Both the position numbers and the translations under genes were made by a program. The notes beneath the pieces are model-generated. The model did no database searches and was not told where the DNA came from. It saw nothing but the letters and a program-made list of their open reading frames with translations. 21,899 nucleotides of DNA from a virus. The DNA lies in IMG/VR virus record IMGVR_UViG_3300010883_028703, positions 1 through 21,899 of that record, one strand, 5' to 3'. Shown piece by piece: positions 6,359 through 13,036 of this stretch. Every line of letters starts with the position of its first letter. Position 1 is the stretch's first letter.

Positions 6359-7064
6359 TGGGAGTCACCTTGGGCTTGGCCTTCCTGCTCCCCCCACAAT
6401 ATGCTACCCCCAAGTGCTTAGCGGCGTGGTTGCCTGACGTTATGATGTCTACGTTGAGGAAGTCATCTCCTCCTCTGACGACGGAGAGTGCGCGTCCAAA
6501 TTTCCCGCGACCGAAGTATATGAGCTTGAGGTCTTTGTGTTCGTCGAACCACTTAATCGTGTATGCCTTGGCAACCTCTCCTTCGGGCTTCTCTGCTCCG
6601 CGTGTCTCCGGGGTGTCAACCCCTATGAGGCGAGTGCGTATAAGCGTGTAGGTATCGAGGCCGAGGTTTATGAGCAGGTCTTGGGTGTCTCCGTCCACAA
6701 TTCGCACCACACGCTCAACAGGGAAGATGCCTACGGGGTTCTTGCGGCAAGCTACGTCTGCGATGGTAGGCGAAGGGGGCACGGAGAGGGCGAAGGCTGG
6801 TGTGACGAAGGAGAGGGCCAGCAGCATAGCTACGACGGGCTTAGCGAGCCTGCGCTTGCTTTGGTAGTTCTGGTTCTTCTCTTTGACCTTGTCTTTGTTC
6901 TCGGAGGCCCAGTTGTTGTAGTATTCTGGGTTGTCTTTGCGCCATGCCTTCGCGTAGGTGCGTCGGCAGTCCTTACAGGGTTGGACGGGTTTACCCTTTA
7001 CAAGGTAGAACGCTTCCACGCTGTTAATCTCGTCACATTTACTGCACTTCTTACTCAGAGCCAT
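6348..7064 (-). CDS. Zinc-finger / membrane segment / thermonuclease (SNase) fusion
   Basis: This 238-residue protein has three parts. Residues 5-50 carry CSKC (C7, C10) and CKDC (C30, C33) followed by basic helices, the zinc-finger type often seen next to phage endonuclease VII/HNH domains. Residues about 75-94 are a hydrophobic segment ending TPAFA, like a signal peptide or membrane anchor. Residues 115-224 are a staphylococcal-nuclease domain: VDGDT (123-127), R145, DTPE (150-153) and GKFGRAL with R191, covering the known catalytic Asp/Arg/Asp/Glu/Arg set. ATG 7064 follows AGGAGG. The likely topology is zinc finger in the cytoplasm and nuclease outside, or an internally started secreted nuclease. 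Neither is proven. Confidence 0.85.
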   Translation of the reverse strand: MALSKKCSKCDEINSVEAFYLVKGKPVQPCKDCRRTYAKAWRKDNPEYYNNWASENKDKVKEKNQNYQSKRRLAKPVVAMLLALSFVTPAFALSVPPSPTIADVACRKNPVGIFPVERVVRIVDGDTQDLLINLGLDTYTLIRTRLIGVDTPETRGAEKPEGEVAKAYTIKWFDEHKDLKLIYFGRGKFGRALSVVRGGDDFLNVDIITSGNHAAKHLGVAYCGGSRKAKPKVTPSAE

Positions 7065-7092
7065 TAGTAATCCTCCTAAAGTCTATATGTCT

Positions 7093-7101
7093 ATTATACC
7101 A
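7093..7101 (-). promoter_or_regulatory. Extended -10 promoter of the nuclease-fusion gene
   Basis: TGGTATAAT lies in the short gap before the gene starting at 7064, with AGGAGG between. No convincing -35 is present. Confidence 0.5.
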
Positions 7102-7106
7102 CAGTT

Positions 7107-7673
7107 CTAGCAGAAATTGCGCCAATAATCAGTGTCAGACGAGGCCTCTATCAAGCGCAGGTGAGTAGGGCCGTTCCGAATCTTAGACTCGGGAGCGATG
7201 TAGCAGAATTCAATGATATAGGCTGTGGCACTCAGTATAACAGCCGGGGTGGGCTTGCTGCTCAGCTTAATGAGCAGTTCTGTCGCAGGCGGGAGTTCAG
7301 GCACCGACAGGCAGCCCAGCTCAGGGAAAGGGGCTTTACCGTGCTTACGGCAGGCTCTACCTTGGACACCCTCTACATCAATGGAGAAAAAGGGTCTAAT
7401 CTCTATCTGGGGGCGATACCTGTGGGTCGAGCCTCGCTCTGGGTATCGGGCGTTATACAGGTGGCTGTCCATGTCGAACAGCCGCCTCTGGTACTCGGTG
7501 TAGGTGGTGAAGCTCATGCTCATGTCGCCAAGGCTGTTCTCCATCAGTTGCTGGCCCCATGGCCCTCCTCCCTTCCGACCATTAGGGTCGGGGTACTGGG
7601 AGGCGGGAGTACGAACGCGGTACTCTGCGTACTCTTTCATGGTATCAATAGGTATCGGTTTTGCAGGAATCAC
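7107..7673 (-). CDS. Hypothetical protein
   Basis: This 188-residue protein is of no family I recognise. It has a Pro/Gly/Arg-rich N-terminal half (PDPNGRKGGGPWGQQL near 28-43), a Tyr- and Arg-rich middle, and a more hydrophobic C-terminal part (PAVILSATAYIIEFCYI). No signal peptide or catalytic motif is seen. The GTG at 7673 lies seven bases after a -10 box with no Shine-Dalgarno. An ATG 33 bases downstream (MKEYAEYR) is an alternative start, also without a Shine-Dalgarno. It sits between the terminase ATPase gene and the nuclease-fusion gene. Confidence 0.6.
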   Translation of the reverse strand: MIPAKPIPIDTMKEYAEYRVRTPASQYPDPNGRKGGGPWGQQLMENSLGDMSMSFTTYTEYQRRLFDMDSHLYNARYPERGSTHRYRPQIEIRPFFSIDVEGVQGRACRKHGKAPFPELGCLSVPELPPATELLIKLSSKPTPAVILSATAYIIEFCYIAPESKIRNGPTHLRLIEASSDTDYWRNFC

Positions 7674-7680
7674 TTCTTCT

Positions 7681-7709
7681 ATTATAGCACAAATATCGGC
7701 TTGTGTCTA
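7681..7709 (-). promoter_or_regulatory. Promoter overlapping the terminase ATPase stop
   Basis: TAGACA (7709-7704, one base off TTGACA), a 17-base spacer and TATAAT (7686-7681) preceded by TGTGC. The -35 contains the TAG stop of the upstream gene. Confidence 0.7.
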
Positions 7710-8582
7710 GCCTTCTACGTCTAACCTGATGTCGAAGCCGTCCATCGCCCTAGCGTAGGCTTCGGCGTACTTATCGCCTATGATGACCTCTTGCTCGATG
7801 CTCTCGAAGTCCTCACTGACGCGCTGGACGAGGACTCCCCACCTTTCACGGACTTCTGGGTCGTTGATTATCTCACCGGCTAGGTCACGCTCGTGCCACC
7901 GGGTAGCAATCATGATGGCGCTGCCTGTAGGCTCAATACGAGTCAGCCAGACAATCTTGAAGGTGTTGTTGATAGCGTCACGCTTGGCAGGTTGCGCGAT
8001 GACAGAGTTATAGTCTCCCAAGTCATCTGCGAGCAGGTAGTCACAACGACCACCAATACCTGTGGAGGTCACACCCTTCGCGTCGATGCTGGCATCCTTA
8101 GCGTTGGTTGTCCGCTCTACGAACAGTCTGTGCTTCGTCCACTCACGTCCCTCGTCAGGCTTCAGCTTAGGGAAGATAGCCTTGACGTCTTCGTCGTGCG
8201 CTATGTAGGTACGGATAGAGGCGAGCCTCTCCTTAGCTGAGTCATCTGACAGGCCGATGAGCTTGAGGCGTATGTTGGGGTTGGAACCTATGAGGTACAC
8301 TGGCAGGGCGATTCCAAAGAGCTGGGTCTTGCCGCTGCCCATTGGAGCCAGCACGAGACAGTTAAGCTCGTTCTCTAGGCAGAAGCGCATGTGGCCTATC
8401 CACGCCCTGTGTAGTGGCGCGAGCGTGATAGACTTCCCGGTTACCTCGTCCTTAATAGCCATCTCACAGAAGTCCTCGAACGACTCCCTTGCCCTCTGGA
8501 GCTTGCGCTCCTGCTGCATACCCTCAGCCTCAATGGCTAGAGCTTCTAGCTCTTCTAGGTCTTTGAGTTGCTGAGTCTTCAC
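7707..8582 (-). CDS. terL: Terminase large subunit, ATPase half (split)
   Basis: This 291-residue protein holds only the DNA-packaging motor ATPase. Walker A is APMGSGKT (80-86 region), Walker B DYLLADD (181-187) with the catalytic acidic residue at its end, and the coupling motif region is IATRWHERDLAGEI (225-238). A typical TerL runs another 200-250 residues into an RNase H-like nuclease. Here the frame stops soon after RWGVLVQRV at a TAG followed at once by a promoter. The missing half is encoded separately at 10336-11094; together the two give about 543 residues, a normal TerL size. The GTG start overlaps the upstream stop (GTGA at 8579-8582). The ATPase identity is sure; that the protein works with the separate nuclease is inference. 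Confidence 0.9.
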   Translation of the reverse strand: MKTQQLKDLEELEALAIEAEGMQQERKLQRARESFEDFCEMAIKDEVTGKSITLAPLHRAWIGHMRFCLENELNCLVLAPMGSGKTQLFGIALPVYLIGSNPNIRLKLIGLSDDSAKERLASIRTYIAHDEDVKAIFPKLKPDEGREWTKHRLFVERTTNAKDASIDAKGVTSTGIGGRCDYLLADDLGDYNSVIAQPAKRDAINNTFKIVWLTRIEPTGSAIMIATRWHERDLAGEIINDPEVRERWGVLVQRVSEDFESIEQEVIIGDKYAEAYARAMDGFDIRLDVEG

Positions 8583-9184
8583 CCCAGCGGCCTTTTTATC
8601 ATATCCTTCGCGGGTACGTCCTCTACGGTTTCAACTTCCACATCAATCGCGTTTAGCTTGTCCTGTGCTATCCTGACGCGCTCGTTGATGTCCTTCTCGC
8701 TCATGTTGCTGCTAACGTCGTGGTCGTGCGTATGCTCGACCTGTGTGACGTTGTCAGCGCCTACCATCCCCTGAATCAGCTTGAGGGCTTGCCCTATGCT
8801 GGCTGTCAGGTCTCTGACCGAGGCGACCTCAATCTTGTCACTGTCGAGCAGGGCTGTGGACGCGGCTTGGATGAACGTAGTGAGCTTGAGGACTGTTTCC
8901 TTCTTGCGGTCTTGGTAGAAGCGCATGAGTTCATCGTCGTCTTCGAAGACCTTGGGCAGCAGTCCCTTCTTGTAATCGCTGTATAATTTCCAAGACATAT
9001 CGGTTATGTCAGGGGCGCTACCGTACAGTGCGAGGTCGGTGAGTTGTTCGCCAGCCTCGTCTAGGTGCTTCTCCAACTCGTCAGCCTTCATTACAAGGTG
9101 TGAGTCGTCGGGCAGGTTGTCAAGGTCTATCTCGATAGTCTTCTTGTCGAGCTTCGGCCCTTTCTTCTTTGGTATCTTAGCCAT
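8579..9184 (-). CDS. Candidate small terminase subunit or packaging accessory protein
   Basis: This 201-residue, acidic, helix-rich protein lies directly upstream of the terminase ATPase gene with a GTGA overlap, the usual place for TerS. It has a basic start (MAKIPKKKGPKLDKK), a helical middle with YSDYKKGLLPKVFED and TTFIQAASTALLDSDKI, a His/Asp-rich stretch (VEHTHDHDV) and a helical C-terminus. I cannot see a clear helix-turn-helix, so TerS is a guess from position. Its ATG lies eight bases inside the upstream HNH-fragment gene. Confidence 0.5.
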   Translation of the reverse strand: MAKIPKKKGPKLDKKTIEIDLDNLPDDSHLVMKADELEKHLDEAGEQLTDLALYGSAPDITDMSWKLYSDYKKGLLPKVFEDDDELMRFYQDRKKETVLKLTTFIQAASTALLDSDKIEVASVRDLTASIGQALKLIQGMVGADNVTQVEHTHDHDVSSNMSEKDINERVRIAQDKLNAIDVEVETVEDVPAKDMIKRPLG

Positions 9185-9389
9185 TTTCTTTCCTCCAGTA
9201 ACGTTCGACTAGCTCGTGGACGCAAAAGGTTGTGTATTTGTGGTTACTGTAGAGACTGACCACTTCGTAGCCTTCGCTATTCACGCTAGTAGTTAGCTCA
9301 CCATTTCTCTGGGAGAATACGGTGCCAGATGCGGTAAGACAGTACTCAGGGTGAGACTCGATTGTCCTGACCGTTGCGTTCTTTCTCAT
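9177..9389 (-). CDS. Stand-alone HNH-endonuclease N-terminal-like fragment
   Basis: The 70 residues follow the start of phage HNH homing endonucleases: EYCLTASGTVFSQ, then GYEVVSLYSN and the helix FCVHELVERYW, as in the y.vs..G.v.s / GY..v.L / VHrLVa pattern. The HNH nuclease core that should follow is absent. The frame ends at RKENG where the candidate small-terminase gene begins. It may be a decayed homing endonuclease or a reused DNA-binding module. The ATG lies six bases after a TATAAT. Confidence 0.6.
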   Translation of the reverse strand: MRKNATVRTIESHPEYCLTASGTVFSQRNGELTTSVNSEGYEVVSLYSNHKYTTFCVHELVERYWRKENG

Positions 9390-9395
9390 ACTTCC

Positions 9396-9424
9396 ATTAT
9401 AGCATAGATTCTAAACGAACACAA
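9396..9424 (-). promoter_or_regulatory. Promoter of the HNH-fragment/TerS/ATPase operon
   Basis: TTGTGT (9424-9419), 17 bases, TATAAT (9401-9396) preceded by TGC; then GGAAGT and the ATG at 9389. The start codon falls at the expected transcription start. Confidence 0.65.
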
Positions 9425-9437
9425 GCCAAAATAGTAT

Positions 9438-10304
9438 TTATTCATAGGAGTCGGGTACGTTGGTGCAATACCCACACATGGGCTTGACCTTCTCTAGTCC
9501 GTTGTAGTCAAGGGGGGCAGCGTACCGCTGCTTAGTTCCAAGCGCGATGAACTTCCCGTCCAGTGTCCAGTACAGCTTCGTAGGCTTTGTCTGCCCACAG
9601 GTCGCGCTCTGACACTTGTCCTTCCAGAAGAGGTGCATGTAGTCGTCAAGGATGGCTTGGAGCCTAGGGATGTAGAAGCCATGTTCCATCGCACAGTCGT
9701 CGATAGTCTGCTGGCAGTTGAACCCTACGAGTCGCTGCGGGTGCTGGCCGGGGCCAGCGGGTATGATGTGGCAGGCTCTTGCGAATGCTTTCCACGTCTT
9801 CCTGACGTAGGTTCCGGCTATAACCTCTAGGTTGTCCACCGAGAGGTTGTGGGGGTTTCCGTCTTTGTAGCTGAAGCTGTCTACCACGCCAACGGGGAAG
9901 AAGTTATTAATCATCAGGTCGATGCCACGCACTTGATGCTGGTGTCCGTTCTGCTGCATCTTACGGCTAACACTAGCGCCAAGCCCTTTCATCTCCCATT
10001 CGAGAGGGGTTGGGTTGACTGCCTCGGGGTAATGGATTAGTTGGCCGCCTCGGGTGACTGCGTACTTGCTCCACCCTAGAGGAGAGTAGGCGGTGTTTTG
10101 TTGCTGTCTGGCGAAGGCTTCTCGGTGGGCTTGTCGCTGCACTACTTTTAGTGCTTCGGCACGCTCGAAGTTACCGTCTAGCTCTGCTGACATTATAGCT
10201 CCTCTAGCCAACGAGTCGAAGTCACTGTCGTCGCTGGCGAGGTCGGTAGGATACCAGACCTCGTTATACAACTTTACTGGTTTTGGTTCGACTACGTTCT
10301 TCAT
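9438..10304 (-). CDS. HNH-like DNA-binding/endonuclease-related protein
   Basis: This 288-residue protein has an N-terminal charged helical region, then YAVTRGGQLIHYPEA (81-95), a helix near 126-136 and YKDGNPHNLSVDNLEVIAG (146-164). The last element is the HNH_3 core pattern (H.dGnp.nn..dNLE). The first His of the HNH triad is replaced by Tyr146, so cleavage activity is doubtful. C231, C236, C277 and C280 form a possible C-terminal zinc site. It separates the two terminase halves. A former homing endonuclease that kept DNA binding is a reasonable reading. Confidence 0.65.
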   Translation of the reverse strand: MKNVVEPKPVKLYNEVWYPTDLASDDSDFDSLARGAIMSAELDGNFERAEALKVVQRQAHREAFARQQQNTAYSPLGWSKYAVTRGGQLIHYPEAVNPTPLEWEMKGLGASVSRKMQQNGHQHQVRGIDLMINNFFPVGVVDSFSYKDGNPHNLSVDNLEVIAGTYVRKTWKAFARACHIIPAGPGQHPQRLVGFNCQQTIDDCAMEHGFYIPRLQAILDDYMHLFWKDKCQSATCGQTKPTKLYWTLDGKFIALGTKQRYAAPLDYNGLEKVKPMCGYCTNVPDSYE

Positions 10305-10310
10305 CTTATG

Positions 10311-10339
10311 AGCGTATCACAAAGCAAGGCTTGTGTCAA
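10311..10339 (-). promoter_or_regulatory. Promoter of the HNH-like gene
   Basis: TTGACA (10339-10334) overlaps the stop of the nuclease gene; 17 bases; TACGCT (10316-10311) with TGA before it; then CATAAG and the ATG at 10304. The -10 is imperfect, the -35 perfect. Confidence 0.65.
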
Positions 10340-11094
10340 ATTACGCGAACGCGCTTGGCTGTGGATACCTTGACCTGAGTCGCGGCTATCCGTGAGAAGA
10401 ACAGCGCCATGAGAGCGTCGTCGTGTCTGGCGACCCCGTAGTTAATCATCTCGTTTTCGAGGATTTGCATTTGCTCCCTAGTTTTTCCTTCAGCCCAAGG
10501 GATAGTCCACTTGGTTTGCTCTATCTCAACGGCGAGGCGGGGGAGGCCACTCTCTAGGTTGTGCTTACTGATAGCTGAGGTGGCGAAGGGGTGGACGGGG
10601 ATAGACGTGGTTCTCTTGATTTCCTGCACGAACGCATCCTGATACGCCACGTTCTCCACACAGACGAGGGTAGGGTTGAACGCCTCGTCCCACTGCTCTA
10701 CTATCTCAAGCTGGGATTTGAACGTCAGACCCCTAGAGTGGTGCATGCCGATTATCCTACGCTTGAAGGATGGGCGCTCAACCGCTATAGCTATCAGGGT
10801 GAAAAAGTCACCGCCTGACTCAACGCCCGCTATGGCCAAATCCACTCCGAAGAAGACCGACCACTTCCCTTGGCTGAATATCTTGCAGTCGGGGTCGCCG
10901 GGGTAAAGTAGTTCGGCCTCGAAGTCCTTGCACTTGTCAACGTGGGCTGGCTGAATCAACATGTCGTCTGAGGATATGGCGCGCTGTCTCCAGCCCCTTG
11001 AGAACTCTCTTTCACCTATCTCTGCGCGCTTTCGTTTCAAGGCCACAGAATCCCATTTCGACCAAAGGTCTATCTCTTTCGTTAATCGAGCCAT
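10336..11094 (-). CDS. terL: Terminase large subunit, nuclease half (split)
   Basis: The 252-residue product lacks any Walker motif and corresponds to the C-terminal half of TerL. LWSKWDSVALKRKRAEIG (10-27) and FSRGWRQRAI match the linker after the ATPase. FFGVDLAIAG with D85, VCVENVAY with E147 and ARHDDALMALFF with D225/D226 give the acidic triad of the RNase H-like nuclease that cuts concatemers. The ATG at 11094 sits six bases after a -10 box; an in-frame extension to 11211 would run through the promoter and the repeat region and is rejected. In transcription order it precedes the ATPase gene, with three genes between: the reverse of the domain order in a fused TerL. Confidence 0.88.
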   Translation of the reverse strand: MARLTKEIDLWSKWDSVALKRKRAEIGEREFSRGWRQRAISSDDMLIQPAHVDKCKDFEAELLYPGDPDCKIFSQGKWSVFFGVDLAIAGVESGGDFFTLIAIAVERPSFKRRIIGMHHSRGLTFKSQLEIVEQWDEAFNPTLVCVENVAYQDAFVQEIKRTTSIPVHPFATSAISKHNLESGLPRLAVEIEQTKWTIPWAEGKTREQMQILENEMINYGVARHDDALMALFFSRIAATQVKVSTAKRVRVI

Positions 11095-11100
11095 ACTTAT

Positions 11101-11130
11101 ATTGTAGCATACATTTGCACCACCTGTCAA
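11101..11130 (-). promoter_or_regulatory. Promoter of the terminase nuclease gene
   Basis: TTGACA (11130-11125), 18-base spacer, TACAAT (11106-11101) preceded by TGC, then ATAAGT and the ATG at 11094. A leaderless transcript is predicted. Confidence 0.82.
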
Positions 11131-11153
11131 GTTATCTGAAAGATAATCGTACA

Positions 11154-11185
11154 CAAACTGACGAACTGTAGTACTATGGGGTGAC
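11154..11185. repeat. Imperfect inverted-repeat arm (partner 11364-11395)
   Basis: It starts with CAAACTGACGA and ends with GTACTATGGGGTGAC (11171-11185). The reverse complement of 11364-11395 matches at about 26 of 32 positions. Confidence 0.75.
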
Positions 11186-11200
11186 CCTATTTGACGAACT

Positions 11201-11219
11201 AGTCGGGGCAAACTAACGA
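11201..11219. repeat. Outer inverted repeat, left arm
   Basis: AGTCGGGGCAAACTAACGA, a perfect 19-base inverted match to 11435-11453. Confidence 0.97.
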
Positions 11220-11250
11220 AAGCTGATATTCTCTACAAGGGGGTGGGTGG

Positions 11251-11272
11251 CAGTAGGGGCAAACTGACGAAG
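11251..11272. repeat. Inner inverted repeat, left arm
   Basis: Twenty-two bases match the reverse complement of 11383-11404 with two mismatches. The core GGGGCAAACTGACGA (11256-11270) is exact. Confidence 0.95.
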
Positions 11273-11363
11273 TTGACTTAAACTCCTCCTACCCCCTATC
11301 CTTATTATTATTATTATCTAAGAATACTAGGGGGGGTATAAATGAAGAAGAATGACGCAGTGT

Positions 11364-11404
11364 GTCACCCTACAGTACCATACCTCGTCAGTTTGCCCCC
11401 ACTG
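11364..11404. repeat. Composite right arm of the inner and imperfect inverted repeats
   Basis: Bases 11383-11404 pair with 11251-11272, and 11364-11395 pair with 11154-11185; the two pairings share the TCGTCAGTTTG core. Confidence 0.85.
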
Positions 11405-11434
11405 TCGCATACCCCCCCTAAGCAGTACCCACTC

Positions 11435-11453
11435 TCGTTAGTTTGCCCCGACT
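11435..11453. repeat. Outer inverted repeat, right arm
   Basis: TCGTTAGTTTGCCCCGACT, the exact reverse complement of 11201-11219. Confidence 0.97.
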
Positions 11454-11482
11454 CCCCTCCTCAGAATACTGACCAGAAACTG

Positions 11483-11512
11483 TGATAAATCCCCAGAAAA
11501 CTATGCTATAAT
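11483..11512 (+). promoter_or_regulatory. Rightward promoter of the portal operon
   Basis: TGATAA-like -35 (11483-11488), 18 bases, and extended -10 TGCTATAAT (11504-11512). The leader continues to a GAGGAGG Shine-Dalgarno before the ATG at 11552. Confidence 0.72.
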
Positions 11513-11551
11513 AGATGTATAGTGTGGCTAAGGCTGCGAGGAGGATTACTA

Positions 11552-13036
11552 ATGGCTCTTATAGACCAAATACGAAAGATTACAGGCGTCCGACGAGCAG
11601 ACCGCCGTATCGCTTCGGTTGATACTGAAGAAAAATCCTCCGCTGCTGCTCGTCTTATACACGAGGACACGAACCACGGAGCCTCCAACATCTTCCAGCC
11701 CCCCTCCTCGGGACAGGGGTATGGCGACCTAGGCATCTCCGGCGACCAGAGCCATGACACCATGCTCGGTCAGTACGCCCGGAGTCTCTGGGTTTACATC
11801 GCCATCAACCGCATCACGAACGCGCTGAATCAGATTTCACTGAGAGTAGTAGACAAGCGCAAGAAAGGCAAAGCTAACGATGAGGTCAAGATAGGCCAAG
11901 GACTCGTTAAGCTCCTTGAACAGCCGAACCCTCATACAACTCGCGTTGAATTCCTTGAGACCATCATTCAGCACCTGCTGCTGACTGGAAATGCGTTCAT
12001 TGAAAAGGCCGAGACGGACAGCCGTGGCCGACCTCGCGAGTTGTACATCCTTAACCCCAAGAACATGGTCGTGATTCCTGACCGCAAGAACTTCATCAAG
12101 GGCTACCGATACGTAGTCAACGACAAGACTATATCCTTCCCCAAGGCAAGCATCATTCACATCAAGTTGCCTGACCCGCGTGGGGAGAGCAGATACGGAC
12201 TGTCACCCATACAGGCAGCCCGTAGCATGATTAACACTGACCACCAAGCAAGAAGCTGGAACACGTCGTATTTCAACAACGCGACGTGGCCCTCCGGTAT
12301 CATCACCTCGGAAGAGGCGATGAGTGAAACTGAGTTTAGGCGAATGAAACGCGAGCTGCGCCAGAACTATGAGGGCACCAGTAAGGTTGGTAAGGTACTG
12401 GTCTTAGAGGGAGGCTTGAACTGGCAGCAGACAACGCCGAACCCCAAAGACCTCGACTGGCTGAACACCCTGAAGAATGCACGTGAAGAGATTCTCTCGC
12501 TCTTCGGCGTGCCACCCTCAATCGCAGGCGTATTTAACCAAGAGTCTAGCAGTGGACGTAGCGCAGGTGTCCGCGACCAGTCCATGCAGTTCTGGACGAA
12601 TACTGTCAACCCGCTCCTAGAGCGCGTCCTCGTCAGGCTCAACCTTGAACTCTCAGACCTCTTTAGCGAGAACTACGAGATAGTAGGTGACACCGATAAG
12701 ATTCCCGCACTCAAGGATACCGTCGAGATGCAGCTTGGCAAGGCTGAGGCGTTCAAGACGCTGATAGACGCAGGCTGGCCGCTCAACGACGCGCTTGCCG
12801 AGTTCTACCCCTCAGTCAAACCTTTCAAGCACGGAGACAACCCTCTGCCCGCGCTCAACTTTAATGGTGAGGCAGACAAGGCTGCTGCTGACGCCGCGAG
12901 CGCTGCCGCTTCTGTCGCCACCGACTCTGCTGCTGTCGCCGCTGAGACCGCCGCAACTGCTGTTGCCGCCGCAGGTACAGGAGAGAAGCCTAAGAAGGAC
13001 AAGCCCAAGAAGGGTGAAGCGGATGGAGATAAGTAG
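11552..13036 (+). CDS. HK97-family portal protein
   Basis: The 494-residue protein matches HK97-type portals, the dodecameric ring through which DNA enters the head. It has SLWVYIAINRITNALNQI and KLLEQPNPHTTRVEFLETII, then LLTGNAFIEK, LPDPRGESRYGLSPIQAA, and SLFGVPPSIAGV with QFWTNTVNPLLERV. The ATG at 11552 is preceded by GAGGAGG at the right distance; a GTG 30 bases earlier lies in the leader. Residues about 440-494 are an Ala-rich then Lys-rich low-complexity tail, unusual for the family. The gene overlaps the next by 14 bases. Confidence 0.95.
   Translation: MALIDQIRKITGVRRADRRIASVDTEEKSSAAARLIHEDTNHGASNIFQPPSSGQGYGDLGISGDQSHDTMLGQYARSLWVYIAINRITNALNQISLRVVDKRKKGKANDEVKIGQGLVKLLEQPNPHTTRVEFLETIIQHLLLTGNAFIEKAETDSRGRPRELYILNPKNMVVIPDRKNFIKGYRYVVNDKTISFPKASIIHIKLPDPRGESRYGLSPIQAARSMINTDHQARSWNTSYFNNATWPSGIITSEEAMSETEFRRMKRELRQNYEGTSKVGKVLVLEGGLNWQQTTPNPKDLDWLNTLKNAREEILSLFGVPPSIAGVFNQESSSGRSAGVRDQSMQFWTNTVNPLLERVLVRLNLELSDLFSENYEIVGDTDKIPALKDTVEMQLGKAEAFKTLIDAGWPLNDALAEFYPSVKPFKHGDNPLPALNFNGEADKAAADAASAAASVATDSAAVAAETAATAVAAAGTGEKPKKDKPKKGEADGDK

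Larger units (their letters stand above)
11131..11482. other. Non-coding divergent region; candidate origin, packaging or control site
   Basis: This lies between leftward and rightward promoters and holds no credible gene. It contains five copies of a CAAACTRACGA core: forward at about 11154, 11209 and 11260, inverted at about 11386 and 11435. It also holds an AT-rich TTATTATTATTATTAT tract (11302-11317), and long G and C runs, including TAGGGGGGGTA (11328-11338), whose exact inverse lies at 11410-11420. Iterons flanking an AT-rich tract resemble a replication origin. The position next to terminase genes also fits a pac/cos site, and the divergent promoters fit a control region. Confidence 0.75.

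Noticed and set aside
11095-11211. N-terminal extension of the terminase nuclease gene
   Set aside because: It would read through the TTGACA/TACAAT promoter and a repeat arm, and TerL homology begins only after MARLTKE.
11131-11482. CRISPR array
   Set aside because: The repeated cores are short, in both orientations and irregularly spaced; there are no uniform spacers and no cas genes.
11342-11485. 47-codon plus-strand frame in the intergenic region
   Set aside because: It has no Shine-Dalgarno or promoter and runs through the inverted-repeat arms and C runs. The Pro-rich product follows from the repeats rather than from coding constraint.
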